Positions 7,214-15,101 of a stretch of DNA of 20,005 nucleotides are shown here, piece after piece; within the stretch, counting starts at the first letter, position 1, and each line of letters starts with the position of its first letter. The position numbers and the translations under genes are program-made. A model generated the notes under the pieces. It was not told the origin of the DNA. It made no database searches and worked only from the letters and a program-made list of their open reading frames with translations. Source of the stretch: a bacterium (lineage in GTDB: Bacteria; Actinomycetota; Acidimicrobiia; Acidimicrobiales; UBA8592); the NCBI GenBank assembly GCA_002713605.1, contig PATL01000015.1:10407-30411 (forward strand). Direction: 5' to 3'.

Positions 7214-8470
7214 TTAATTTTTAAAATTATAGGTTTCTGACTTTCCTGAAACCCTCAGAATTAATGCTGCGATTAAGAAACAAAAACCCATGACGAGAAC
7301 AACAGCTTGCGGGCCGAACTTATCTGCAAGAGGTCCTTGGATAATGGACCCTAATGGCGCTCCAATTGTGAAAACCATTAAGTACATTGCCATGACTCTC
7401 CCACGCACAGGTTCTGGAACACGTAGTTGAAGAGTGGTATTGGTAGTTGTAGCCATCACTAAATGAGCGCAACCCACAATGAATATCCCAGCGATACCAG
7501 CCCAATAGAACGAGGTTGAGGCAAGAAGAATCTCGCCACAGCCATAGCCAAATAGTGAACCGACTAGAAGGTGTGACCGCTTTATTCGTGAACCAAAAGC
7601 AGCTAGCCATGGGGCAATAACAACTGCTCCAATCCCATACATTGACATTAAGAGACCAAAACGAAATTCACTTGCATCAAAGACGTTCTCAATAAAAAGA
7701 ATGAGGTGTACCTGAACTAACGGCCCACCTAAAACAGCCACAAATGTCGCTGCCAGATATCCAGTCATGATCGTGGGTTGCGTCTTTGCGTATGCCCAAC
7801 CCTTAGCAAATTGGCTCAACTGGGAATCAGTGCGATCAGCAAGCGGACTTGGCGGAGTCCGAGGGAGTGTAAGCAAAGTACAAAAGACAACTATGAAAGA
7901 AATCCCGTTTCCAAGGAAAGCCCAAGCTGGACCAAGAACAGCAAGGATAACCCCTCCTATGCTCGGACCTATAGCTCTTGCTGCATTGAACTGGGTCGAG
8001 TTTAAAGTGATTGCATTCATCAGGAACTCACGAGGAACTAAATCAGCTACGTACGCCTGCCAAGCCGGCAATGCATAGCCATTACCAATTCCATAGATCA
8101 CATTCACAGCAACATAAACTAATGGTTCACGGATACCTATCCACCACAGAACTGCATTTGATACCGCAATAGTGGCTAAAAGCACTTCGCACACCAATAA
8201 AATCTTTCGTCTTGAGAGTCGATCTGCCATGGGGCCTGCAAAGGGGCCGACGATTGCCATAGGAATCATTAATGCAAACACCGAAGCACCTACCCATGCG
8301 CCGGACTCAGTCATTTCATACATAATGAAAGGAGACGCTATCCCTTGCAGCCAACCACCACTATTGGATGCTAAGCCCGCAAACCAGAATCGTCGAAAAT
8401 CTCGTATCCGCAACGCAGAAATAGCATCAGACAATTTCGGGCGGGATAGGTTCTGGGATAATTCGCTCAT
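7214..8470 (-). CDS. MFS transporter (MFS_3 / EntS-like family)
   Basis: An inner-membrane protein of 418 aa with about 12 hydrophobic segments. The N-terminus LRIRDFRRFWFAGLASNSGGW and the C-terminal half RGRVMAMYLMVFTIGAPLGS (358-377) are typical of the MFS_3 group, which holds EntS-like and multidrug exporters. The loop 2-3 motif GPMADRLSRRKIL follows TM2. Proton-driven export of a small organic molecule is the usual role; the substrate is unknown. The ATG at 8470 overlaps the TGA of the preceding MatB-like gene in an ATGA, so the two are translationally coupled. It is the last gene of a three-gene operon that also holds an EamA transporter. The stop lies 10 bp from the convergent lldD-like stop, with no terminator hairpin of note between them. 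Confidence 0.92.
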   Translation of the reverse strand: MSELSQNLSRPKLSDAISALRIRDFRRFWFAGLASNSGGWLQGIASPFIMYEMTESGAWVGASVFALMIPMAIVGPFAGPMADRLSRRKILLVCEVLLATIAVSNAVLWWIGIREPLVYVAVNVIYGIGNGYALPAWQAYVADLVPREFLMNAITLNSTQFNAARAIGPSIGGVILAVLGPAWAFLGNGISFIVVFCTLLTLPRTPPSPLADRTDSQLSQFAKGWAYAKTQPTIMTGYLAATFVAVLGGPLVQVHLILFIENVFDASEFRFGLLMSMYGIGAVVIAPWLAAFGSRIKRSHLLVGSLFGYGCGEILLASTSFYWAGIAGIFIVGCAHLVMATTTNTTLQLRVPEPVRGRVMAMYLMVFTIGAPLGSIIQGPLADKFGPQAVVLVMGFCFLIAALILRVSGKSETYNFKN

Positions 8471-9966
8471 CTGTTCCGACTCTCTCCCTCATATGGAGCC
8501 TGCTCATTGTAGGCGTCTCGAAGTTTACTCTTCTGAATTTTCCCCATGGAATTCCGAGGAAGCTCCTCAACGATAATGAACTCCTTGGGGAATTTAAAAT
8601 CCGCAACTTTATTCTCTAATACTTCTTTGACTTTTTGTTCTGAAAAGATTCCTCGGGCGACTATAACAGCAACAATCCTCTCTCCTAAATCATCGTCTGA
8701 GATTCCGATTACCGCCGACTCAACTACACACTCAACATCATCAAGGTGCAGTTCAATCTCTTTAGGATAAATGTTCTCACCTCCGCTAATAATCAAATCT
8801 GTATTTCTTCCTTTTAGACGAAGCCTGCCATCTTCATCCATTACTCCAACATCACCTGTAACTAAGAACCCATCGTTACGAAACACTTCAGCTGTTTCCT
8901 TTGGTTTCCGCCAATAACCGTTAAAGAGGTGATCCCCAGCAACTTCGACAATACCTACTTCGCCCGGATTACATTCTCTCTCTTCATTTGAGACGCGCAT
9001 TTGAACTCCCGGTAAAGCAAACCCCACAGAGCCAGGAATCCGATCACCATGTAAGGGGTTAGACGAGATTATCCCAGCTTCTGTCATTCCATAGCGCTCA
9101 AGAATCTTGTGACCAGTTCTGCCGTGAAAAGCATGGTGCGTTTGCTCGGTCATTGGTGCAGAACCAGAGGTAAATAAACGCATGCCAGAGCAAATATCTT
9201 TCGTGAAATCACCTCTAGATAATAAGCGGGAGTAATAGGTCGGCACTCCCATAAAAACAGTTGCTATAGCTAAATTTTCAATAGTCTCAGAAACGGAGAA
9301 CTTTTCAAGAAAAATAACTTCTGCAGCGCTAAACATTGCACAATGCATAGCCACAAATAAACCGTGAACGTGGAACAGAGGAAGGGTGTGTAAAAGAATA
9401 TCTGACTGTGAGAAACCCCAAAGTTGATTTAACGCAGACCCATTTGCCATCAAAGCACGATGGCTAATCATCACCCCTTTAGGTCTCCCAGTTGTACCAC
9501 TCGTATAAAGAATGACTGCTGTATCCTCACTGGATGATAAAGCGTGCTCTGTCAAAGGGGGTGATTTACTAGCGAGCTTTGAAAGAGTACCGGACGGGCC
9601 AATAGTTTCTGTTGCGATATCAGTAGCAACGGAACTATCGGGATCTAAGACAACTATCGCTGGGGCAGCATCGTTGATGAGGTAACTCATTTCTTCTTCG
9701 GAGCATAAAGGATTGACGGGAATAAATATCGCCCCTTGCTGGAGGCATGAGACGTACAGCGCTAACGAGTGAATAGATTTCGCAGTTTTGGCTAAAACCC
9801 GATCTCCCTTTTCAATACCATGCGACTGCAGGGCAGTTGCATACCTTGCTGCTAAATCAAAGAAGTCTCCGTAGCTTAAAGAGAGACCTGAGGGGGATGT
9901 TACGAAGCGCTTTTGCTGCGAGTCTTTAACAGCATCTTGTAACGCGTGGAAGAGATTGTTAGGCAT
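8467..9966 (-). CDS. matB: Malonyl-CoA synthetase-like acyl-CoA ligase (MatB-type)
   Basis: An ANL-superfamily ligase of 499 aa. The motifs are P-loop YTSGTTGRPKG (154-164), RYGMTE (291-296), TGD (370-372), hinge KGRNTDLIISGGENIYPKEIE, and adenylation Lys476 in NSMGKIQKSKLRD. Several segments look like MatB rather than FadD: LPLFHVHGLF (195-204), VFMGVPTYYSRLLSR (237-251), SGSAPMTEQTH and GHKILERYGMTEAGIISSNP. MatB converts malonate or methylmalonate to the CoA ester; a short dicarboxylate or other short acid is therefore the favoured substrate, though this rests on remembered similarity. The ATG at 9966 lies inside the end of the EamA gene (8-nt overlap) and the TGA overlaps the MFS start. 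No malonyl-CoA decarboxylase is visible in the window. Confidence 0.85.
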   Translation of the reverse strand: MPNNLFHALQDAVKDSQQKRFVTSPSGLSLSYGDFFDLAARYATALQSHGIEKGDRVLAKTAKSIHSLALYVSCLQQGAIFIPVNPLCSEEEMSYLINDAAPAIVVLDPDSSVATDIATETIGPSGTLSKLASKSPPLTEHALSSSEDTAVILYTSGTTGRPKGVMISHRALMANGSALNQLWGFSQSDILLHTLPLFHVHGLFVAMHCAMFSAAEVIFLEKFSVSETIENLAIATVFMGVPTYYSRLLSRGDFTKDICSGMRLFTSGSAPMTEQTHHAFHGRTGHKILERYGMTEAGIISSNPLHGDRIPGSVGFALPGVQMRVSNEERECNPGEVGIVEVAGDHLFNGYWRKPKETAEVFRNDGFLVTGDVGVMDEDGRLRLKGRNTDLIISGGENIYPKEIELHLDDVECVVESAVIGISDDDLGERIVAVIVARGIFSEQKVKEVLENKVADFKFPKEFIIVEELPRNSMGKIQKSKLRDAYNEQAPYEGESRNR

Positions 9967-10942
9967 CAGGTATTTTACGTTTGTTCCGAAAGGGGATAGA
10001 TCCGCGAGCGATTGCCGTCATAGCGAACAGGATAAGTACACCGCCTAGAAGAACTGATGCATTGAGTTCTTCGTCAAAAAACATAGCTCCACCTACGACA
10101 CCAAATAATGGCAGGAAGTAACCAATTACTGAAACTTGGCCCGTTGTCCCAATTTCATTCGCTTTTAATATTGATAGAAAGGACAAGTACGTGATCAGGC
10201 CGAAAAGGAAAAGCATAGGGATATGCCATGACGCAAATCCATCATCTGGCTTTGATGCTACATCAAAACCTATCGTTAAAACAAAAGACGCTACACCTGC
10301 GACCAGCAGGTTCGGGGCGATTAATGCCATAGGTTTATGACGTAATGTCAAAAATCTCGTCAGCACTCCGGCAGCTCCTGCGATACATGACCCTAAGAGA
10401 ACGAGAAGAATATCCCATACGTTACCTCCATCATCAATTGATCCGGCAGCGAGGATAGTAACTCCTCCATAGGCAGCTACGAGTCCGAAGGCTTTCAATA
10501 AATTAAACCGTTCATCTGCGAAAACAAAATGAGCAACAATCGCTGTAAAGATAGGTCCTAACGAGATAAGTAACGTATTTATCCCTGCAGGAAGGCGATC
10601 AAATCCGACGTTGAATATTAACGATGGGCCTAGCGAACTAAAAAATCCTAGAAGAATGCCAGCAGGGACAGACGACCACCGTAACTCTTTCGTGAACATT
10701 CCATGGACCAGTGCAATAAGGCCACCGAAAAGAAAAGGAACCCACGTCACAGTAAACGCATCAATGCCATCATTTGTTAATTTCTTAACAAGTAGACCAC
10801 CAGCACCAAAGGAAATTCCGGTAAACGCAACAAATCCCCACACACTTACTTTTAAATCAGAGATGAAACGGTGCGCCATGGGAATGAACTCTACACCCTG
10901 CTGTAAGGATTCAATTCCTTTACCAAACACACTTACCTGCAT
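9959..10942 (-). CDS. EamA-family (DMT superfamily) transporter
   Basis: An inner-membrane protein of up to 327 aa with ten hydrophobic segments arranged as two five-helix EamA repeats, typical of 10-TM drug/metabolite transporters. Examples are FGLVAAYGGVTILAAG in the first half and VSVIGYFLPLFGVVGGAMFFDEE, then LLGGVLILFAMTAIARG, in the second. The GYFLPLFGVVGG and FFDEE portion is the usual end of repeat two. The substrate is unknown. Two starts are possible: ATG 10942, or ATG 10879 (MAHRFISDLKV), which puts TM1 at the usual distance from the N-terminus and would give 306 aa. Neither has a clear Shine-Dalgarno. It is the first gene of the operon with the MatB-like ligase, which overlaps it by 8 nt, and the MFS transporter. 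It is divergent from the kinase at 10986. Confidence 0.9.
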   Translation of the reverse strand: MQVSVFGKGIESLQQGVEFIPMAHRFISDLKVSVWGFVAFTGISFGAGGLLVKKLTNDGIDAFTVTWVPFLFGGLIALVHGMFTKELRWSSVPAGILLGFFSSLGPSLIFNVGFDRLPAGINTLLISLGPIFTAIVAHFVFADERFNLLKAFGLVAAYGGVTILAAGSIDDGGNVWDILLVLLGSCIAGAAGVLTRFLTLRHKPMALIAPNLLVAGVASFVLTIGFDVASKPDDGFASWHIPMLFLFGLITYLSFLSILKANEIGTTGQVSVIGYFLPLFGVVGGAMFFDEELNASVLLGGVLILFAMTAIARGSIPFRNKRKIPDA

Positions 10943-10975
10943 TCGCTATTCATAACCTGTGTGCTACAAAGGTAT

Positions 10976-10980
10976 GGGAG
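10976..10980 (+). promoter_or_regulatory. Shine-Dalgarno deciding the start of the EcKL-like kinase
   Basis: GGGAG, 5 nt before ATG 10986. It favours this start over GTG 10959 and ATG 10974. A TAACCT box at 10953-10958 could be the -10 of a short-leader transcript. Confidence 0.5.
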
Positions 10981-10985
10981 AGTTA

Positions 10986-12086
10986 ATGACAGACATTCCA
11001 ATTTCTTTATCTCAAGTCACTGCAGACTGGCTGGAACAACAATTCCGTGATGCAGGACACGATATTTCAGGAATGATCGGGTTCAATCATGCCCCGATGG
11101 AAGGATTCACAGGTGCAATGGGTGAAGTCGGGATATTCACGATTCAATGGGAAGAAGGCTCGGATCCGAACCTTCCCGAATCTTTCGTGGCGAAATGCCC
11201 GCTCGATGATGATATTGCCAGGCTATACAACCAAGTAATGCAATACTACGTTCGAGAGTCTGGCTTCTACGCAGATCTGGTAGATCAAGTTGATATGCGA
11301 ATTCCGAAATGCTGGGTAAATAGGTTTGATCATGAAACAGGACGCGCATTTCTTTTACTCGAATATTTAGGACACGCAGAAAAGGGTGACATTCTAAAGG
11401 GATGCGAAATCAATGTCATGGAGAAACTTGTAACTGATTTGGCAAGCATGCACGGAAAGTTCTGGATGGATCAACGATTACGAGAAATACCGTGGCTCAT
11501 TGATTGGACTGCTGAGAGCTTAGAACTAGGGATAGACATAACAAGACAATCATGGGAAACGCTCGCATCTCAAGAACCGAATCGGTACCCGAGGGAGCTC
11601 TTTACTGTTCTCGAGAGAACATGGGTTTTCAACACTGTTGAATGGTTAGATCACTATGCCAAAAGGGATTGGACCCTGACACACATGGACTATGAATTAG
11701 ATAACGTTCTCATAGATGAAAATGGACCCATTGTCATCGATTGGCAAAGCCCCATGATTTCGCATCCAGGTGTAGATCTAGCTTGGTTGCTCGCTGCATC
11801 CCATACAGAGAAAACCCTATCCGTAGAAGAAGACTTCTTGAAACTCTACCGAGACACGCTTTCAAGTAGTGGAGGACCTAGCTGGTCTGCTGAGGAGCTA
11901 GAAGAAGCACTAGCGTGGGGAATCCTATATCCCGTATCTTGCCAAGCCGTTCCTTATCTTCAGGATGTTTCTGCTTACGGTGCAGGGGCAGACAGAATGC
12001 ATCAACGATTCGAAAAATTCTTGCAGGGGTCAATTGATGCCGCCGTAAGATGGAACCTCGTCGACCATTTGCAGCCACTAATCTAA
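10986..12086 (+). CDS. Phosphotransferase of the APH / ecdysteroid-kinase-like (EcKL) superfamily
   Basis: A soluble protein of 366 aa with a small-molecule kinase fold. The N-lobe has FVAKCPLDD with probable ATP-binding Lys70. LLLEYLGHAEKGD (123-135) is the hinge region, and LATSMHGKFW-like LASMHGKFW (152-160) is typical of EcKL proteins. The catalytic loop is HMDYELDN (233-240, Asp235 and Asn240), and IVIDWQS carries metal-ligand Asp252. Family members phosphorylate hydroxyl groups of steroids or other small molecules; the substrate here is unknown. I chose ATG 10986 because GGGAG (10976-10980) stands 5 nt before it. Upstream in-frame GTG 10959 and ATG 10974 lack that support. The histidine phosphatase gene follows after 12 nt, which suggests co-transcription and perhaps opposing action on the same metabolite. 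Confidence 0.87.
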   Translation: MTDIPISLSQVTADWLEQQFRDAGHDISGMIGFNHAPMEGFTGAMGEVGIFTIQWEEGSDPNLPESFVAKCPLDDDIARLYNQVMQYYVRESGFYADLVDQVDMRIPKCWVNRFDHETGRAFLLLEYLGHAEKGDILKGCEINVMEKLVTDLASMHGKFWMDQRLREIPWLIDWTAESLELGIDITRQSWETLASQEPNRYPRELFTVLERTWVFNTVEWLDHYAKRDWTLTHMDYELDNVLIDENGPIVIDWQSPMISHPGVDLAWLLAASHTEKTLSVEEDFLKLYRDTLSSSGGPSWSAEELEEALAWGILYPVSCQAVPYLQDVSAYGAGADRMHQRFEKFLQGSIDAAVRWNLVDHLQPLI

Positions 12087-12098
12087 GAAAGAAATTAC

Positions 12099-12722
12099 AT
12101 GGATTTAATAATTGTTCGTCACGCACGCCCTGAAAGAGTTGAAAACGATGATTCGGATGGCCCGGCCGCCCCGCCACTTTCCCAACTCGGCATAAAGCAA
12201 GCCAGAGCAGTTGCTAACTTCCTAAAAGGTGAAAAGATTGACCAGATCGTATCAAGTTCCATGCGTCGAGCATTAGAAACGGCAGAACCATTATCTGAAA
12301 CGATCAACATAACTGTCTCATCTCGAGATGACCTGCGCGAGTCTGACCACAACAACTCAACATATATACCTGTTGAAGAAATGACATATGACTCAGCCCC
12401 TATTCAAGCCTACATAAACGACCCCCTAGCAGTTTTTGAAGGAGATTATGACTCGTTTCGCGATCGCGTTGTAGGGGCATTCGACGACCTGATTGCCACC
12501 CACAAAGCAGAAACAGTCGTCGTCTTCTGTCATGGTATGGTCACATCAGTCTACCTACAGACCCTATGGCAGTTAGATAATCCATTCATGATCCAGCCTG
12601 ACTACACAGGAATTACCAGAGTCCAAGCATCTACGAACGGACTAAGAACAGTTCGAAGCATTAATGAAACAAGTCACGTTCGAGACTTGATTGAACGACC
12701 TACATTCGGAAAGAAAACCTAG
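12099..12722 (+). CDS. Histidine phosphatase family protein (phosphoglycerate-mutase-like)
   Basis: A cytoplasmic protein of 207 aa in the branch-1 histidine phosphatase superfamily. The phosphohistidine motif is VRHARPE (Arg7, His8), Arg57 lies in SSSMRRALETAEPL, Glu81 in LRESD is the likely acid, and the second histidine, His145, lies in VVFCHGM. All four core residues are present, so an active phosphomonoesterase is likely. The substrate cannot be told; families of this kind act on sugar phosphates, nucleotides or cofactor precursors. The start codon follows a weak A-rich site (AAGAAAG), 12 nt after the kinase stop, so the two are probably one transcript. Its TAG stop shares the palindrome CTAG with the convergent SDR stop. 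Confidence 0.92.
   Translation: MDLIIVRHARPERVENDDSDGPAAPPLSQLGIKQARAVANFLKGEKIDQIVSSSMRRALETAEPLSETINITVSSRDDLRESDHNNSTYIPVEEMTYDSAPIQAYINDPLAVFEGDYDSFRDRVVGAFDDLIATHKAETVVVFCHGMVTSVYLQTLWQLDNPFMIQPDYTGITRVQASTNGLRTVRSINETSHVRDLIERPTFGKKT
12719..12722. other. Shared CTAG palindrome holding two convergent stop codons
   Basis: The plus-strand TAG (12720-12722) ends the histidine phosphatase and the minus-strand TAG (12721-12719) ends the SDR. The two genes overlap by 4 bp, leaving no room for a terminator. Confidence 0.9.
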
Positions 12723-13669
12723 GGCACGTCAAGTACGGAGAAGTCAACTCCTGTAAGTTCTATACTCTGCTCCCAGAGAGCACGACCATCGTGGACATCA
12801 TACGCAGCTTTTTTCGCCTCCACTTTTACGGCGGGTCCCCGAATTTGCAACCGATGGTTTGGCCCGTAGTAATCACTCCCTTCAGCTTCGGGATCTGTTG
12901 CTGCTCGCAACGTTGGAATTGCGCCATCAGCAGAGGTTTGACAAATAAAAGGGCCTATCTTTCTCCAAATATTTTCTGCGTAACGATGAACAGTGAGTTC
13001 AGGTTGAAATTTAACAATGTTCGACTCAGCCATACCTGGATGAGCTGCCAAAGAAAGAACATCTGCGCGCGAAGCCCGACTTAATCGTCTATCGAGTTCA
13101 GTCGTAAAAACAAGGTTCGCAAGTTTGCTCTGAGCATACGCTCGCATCTTTCCGTATCGTCGCTCTGACTGTAAATCGTAGAAATTCAAAACACCCTGTC
13201 TGTGAGCATTGCTCGCTACATTAACTATTCTGCTACCTGAATTATCTAACAATGTTTCCATCAATCGACCTGTTAATGCGAAATGTCCAAGATGATTAGT
13301 TCCAAACTGTAATTCAAAACCATCAACTGTTGTCGTTCGAGGAATTCCCATTACCCCTGCATTATTGATCAGATAATCTAACGGTTTCCCAGTACCTTTG
13401 AACCAATTAGCAAAATCTTTAATAGAAGAAAGGTCCGCCAAATCAAGGTGAGCTACCTCAACTTCACTACCCGGGAGAGATGATGTAAGTTGATCCATGG
13501 CCTCGGCGCCTTTTATTGAATTCCTTACAGCGAGGATCACTGATGCTCCACGCATCACAAAAAACCTAGCCGTCTCAAGACCTATTCCTGAATTGCTACC
13601 AGTTATAATCGCCGTCTTCCCAGTTTGATCAGGAACATCATTAAAGGTCCATCCAGATTTTGAAGCCAT
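12719..13669 (-). CDS. Short-chain dehydrogenase/reductase (retinol-dehydrogenase / protochlorophyllide-reductase-like)
   Basis: A classical SDR of 316 aa with a Rossmann fold. The motifs are TGSNSGIG (23-30), NNAG (102-105), Asn125 in FGTNHLGHF, Ser153 in NVASNAH, and YAQSK with catalytic Tyr178 and Lys182. AVRN with Arg49 after beta-2 suggests NADP(H) preference. The FQLQFGTNHLGHF-type segment (ELQFGTNHLGHFALTG) and the length place it near the retinol dehydrogenase/WWOX-like group common in actinobacteria. The substrate, an alcohol or ketone, is unknown. Start ATG 13669 has no Shine-Dalgarno but a TAGCGT box 6 nt upstream. A 57-bp gap separates it from the thioesterase, so it may have its own promoter within the run of minus-strand genes. 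Its TAG stop overlaps that of the convergent phosphatase. Confidence 0.94.
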   Translation of the reverse strand: MASKSGWTFNDVPDQTGKTAIITGSNSGIGLETARFFVMRGASVILAVRNSIKGAEAMDQLTSSLPGSEVEVAHLDLADLSSIKDFANWFKGTGKPLDYLINNAGVMGIPRTTTVDGFELQFGTNHLGHFALTGRLMETLLDNSGSRIVNVASNAHRQGVLNFYDLQSERRYGKMRAYAQSKLANLVFTTELDRRLSRASRADVLSLAAHPGMAESNIVKFQPELTVHRYAENIWRKIGPFICQTSADGAIPTLRAATDPEAEGSDYYGPNHRLQIRGPAVKVEAKKAAYDVHDGRALWEQSIELTGVDFSVLDVP

Positions 13670-13681
13670 ATAAACACGCTA
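13670..13681 (-). promoter_or_regulatory. Putative leaderless -10 box of the SDR gene
   Basis: On the minus strand TAGCGT (13681-13676) is followed by exactly 6 nt and ATG 13669, with no Shine-Dalgarno. A TTGAAA at 13702-13697 is only 15 bp upstream of the box, so the -35 is uncertain. Confidence 0.4.
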
Positions 13682-13726
13682 CTTGAAGAATCACTATTTC
13701 AATAATTCGAACTAAGTGAGCGTAAA

Positions 13727-14392
13727 CTATGCCTTTGGTTTGATAAACAGGCCTTCAGCTTCTGCACAAACCCGATCACCGGCGCGTAATTCACCCAAGA
13801 TCACTGCCTTACGCCCATGGATAGCTTCAACCCAAGCCTTTCCCGATAATTCAATATCTAATGGAGTTGGTGAAATATAGCGGACAGATAATGTTCCTGT
13901 GTATCCTCCATGGCCGCACATAACACAGGTGACTCCAAGTAATTCATCCATAAGAGCAGCAACGTGCCCTCCATGTACCCCTTCAGGAGGGCCACAGTAC
14001 TGAGAGTCAAAACTTCCAGTCGCATACATGACCTCATTCTCCATCGTGAATCGAAAGGGGGGAGCGATTGGGTTTAGTGGACCTATGATTGGGCTGTAAG
14101 GGAAAAATTCATGAGGTTGCAAGCCTCTTAAATCGTAACTCTTTCTAGAATTTGGCCGGAAGAAATGTTCTTGGGGTCTTAAACCTGCTTGCATTCTCTC
14201 CCCGTCAACCTGATAGGAGGATAGTTCCTCTCGAACTGCTCGTATCTGCTGAATTAGGTCAGTTAGAGGTTTCCCTTCACTAATACGTTCATCAAAGTCA
14301 GCAGTTCTAACATATGACACTAATTTTCTTAACTCATTTACTAATTCAGACTGCATGCTTTCGTGGCTGCCTGGGTCAGGTTCATTGTTCAT
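13727..14392 (-). CDS. Hotdog-fold thioesterase (PaaI/4HBT family) with N-terminal extension
   Basis: A protein of 221 aa. The hotdog domain occupies about 115-219. GVHGGHVAALMDELLG (138-153) holds the central helix with the acid (Asp149 or Glu150) expected to act in acyl-CoA thioester hydrolysis, and TGTLSVRYISPTPLD (165-179) is the usual following strand pair. The first 80 residues are a mainly helical, charged segment not needed for the fold, with no known domain that I recognise. The acyl-CoA substrate is not predictable. The ATG at 14392 overlaps the TGA of the EEP hydrolase gene as ATGA, so the two are translationally coupled. Its stop lies 57 bp before the SDR start. Together with the Rieske oxygenase this suggests the release step of an oxidative acyl-CoA or aromatic pathway, which is inference. 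Confidence 0.9.
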   Translation of the reverse strand: MNNEPDPGSHESMQSELVNELRKLVSYVRTADFDERISEGKPLTDLIQQIRAVREELSSYQVDGERMQAGLRPQEHFFRPNSRKSYDLRGLQPHEFFPYSPIIGPLNPIAPPFRFTMENEVMYATGSFDSQYCGPPEGVHGGHVAALMDELLGVTCVMCGHGGYTGTLSVRYISPTPLDIELSGKAWVEAIHGRKAVILGELRAGDRVCAEAEGLFIKPKA

Positions 14393-15084
14393 AGTTGCAT
14401 ACGTCCAAATAAGGCAAAATGGTCACTTATATAAAAGGTTTTTTCACTCCTGATGACCTTACCTTCAAGGATTTGTAGATCCCTAATCTTAACATCAGGA
14501 TGAGTGATGCATCTCGTAAACGATGCTTTGAAACGAGGGCTATCAACATGAAAACGGTTTTTGAAGCTATCCCACGTAGGGACAGGTAGGTCAGGAACTT
14601 TTAAACCTGAATCTTTAATTTTCGTGATCTCACTTGCCCTCGTATTCGTATCCCCAATGATTGCGATATGTTCAGTAGGGGAAGAGTTAATCACGGCGGC
14701 TAATTGCGACAAGCGTAATTCACTATTTCCCTTGCCAGGTGCCAAATGCACATTTGCCACAGTCAAACCAACTTCCATGAACGTCACCAATAAACCAAAA
14801 CCCTCAAGAGGAGTGAGAGTTATTTCAAATTCGGAAAAGCGTTCAGAAATTAAGATAGCAAGATGTCCACTGTGGCTTTGCGGATTTGAATGAACCATAT
14901 TGTGAGTTTCAACGTAAGGAACCAAACCCGGAAGCTCCTGAAAGAGAACAATATCTGGAGATAATTCAATAACTTGCTCTCGAACTACTTCTTCAGTATC
15001 ACACAATTCCCAATGCTGCGGAGCGTAAGCTGACCGGTTGAGCAGGGCCAAATTCCAAGACAGAAAGGAGAAATGACTTTCCAT
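14389..15084 (-). CDS. Endonuclease/exonuclease/phosphatase (EEP) family hydrolase
   Basis: A protein of 231 aa with the EEP (DNase I-like) metallohydrolase core. Metal and catalytic residues are visible in order: Asn11 in SWNLA, Glu50 in DIVLFQELP, His113 in VANVHLAPGKG, Asp145 and Asn147 in IIGDTNTR, and Asp221-His222 in ISDHFALFG. All are intact, so it should hydrolyse phosphodiesters or phosphomonoesters. Its target, whether nucleic acid, a phosphorylated lipid or a cofactor, is unknown. No signal peptide is seen. I chose ATG 15084 over an upstream TTG at 15129, because the TTG would overlap the Rieske gene by 28 nt and adds a hydrophobic stretch outside the fold. The gene starts 17 nt after the Rieske stop and overlaps the thioesterase start by 4 nt. 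The placement between oxygenase and thioesterase is unusual. Confidence 0.88.
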   Translation of the reverse strand: MESHFSFLSWNLALLNRSAYAPQHWELCDTEEVVREQVIELSPDIVLFQELPGLVPYVETHNMVHSNPQSHSGHLAILISERFSEFEITLTPLEGFGLLVTFMEVGLTVANVHLAPGKGNSELRLSQLAAVINSSPTEHIAIIGDTNTRASEITKIKDSGLKVPDLPVPTWDSFKNRFHVDSPRFKASFTRCITHPDVKIRDLQILEGKVIRSEKTFYISDHFALFGRMQL

Positions 15085-15101
15085 GTGAATTCTATAGATA
15101 A

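Noticed and set aside
7216..7228. AT palindrome AATTTTTAAAATT as an operator or terminator
   Set aside because: It encodes the last codons of the MFS gene and is pure A/T, which is expected by chance in AT-rich sequence.
7232..7253. Inverted repeat GGTTTC / GAAACC near the lldD-MFS convergent junction as a terminator
   Set aside because: The stem is only 6 bp with a 10-nt loop, it lies inside the MFS coding region, and no T-tract follows directly.
8172..8576. 134-codon open frame on the plus strand across the MFS/MatB-like junction
   Set aside because: It is antisense to two well-supported genes and has no recognisable domain; a shadow frame.
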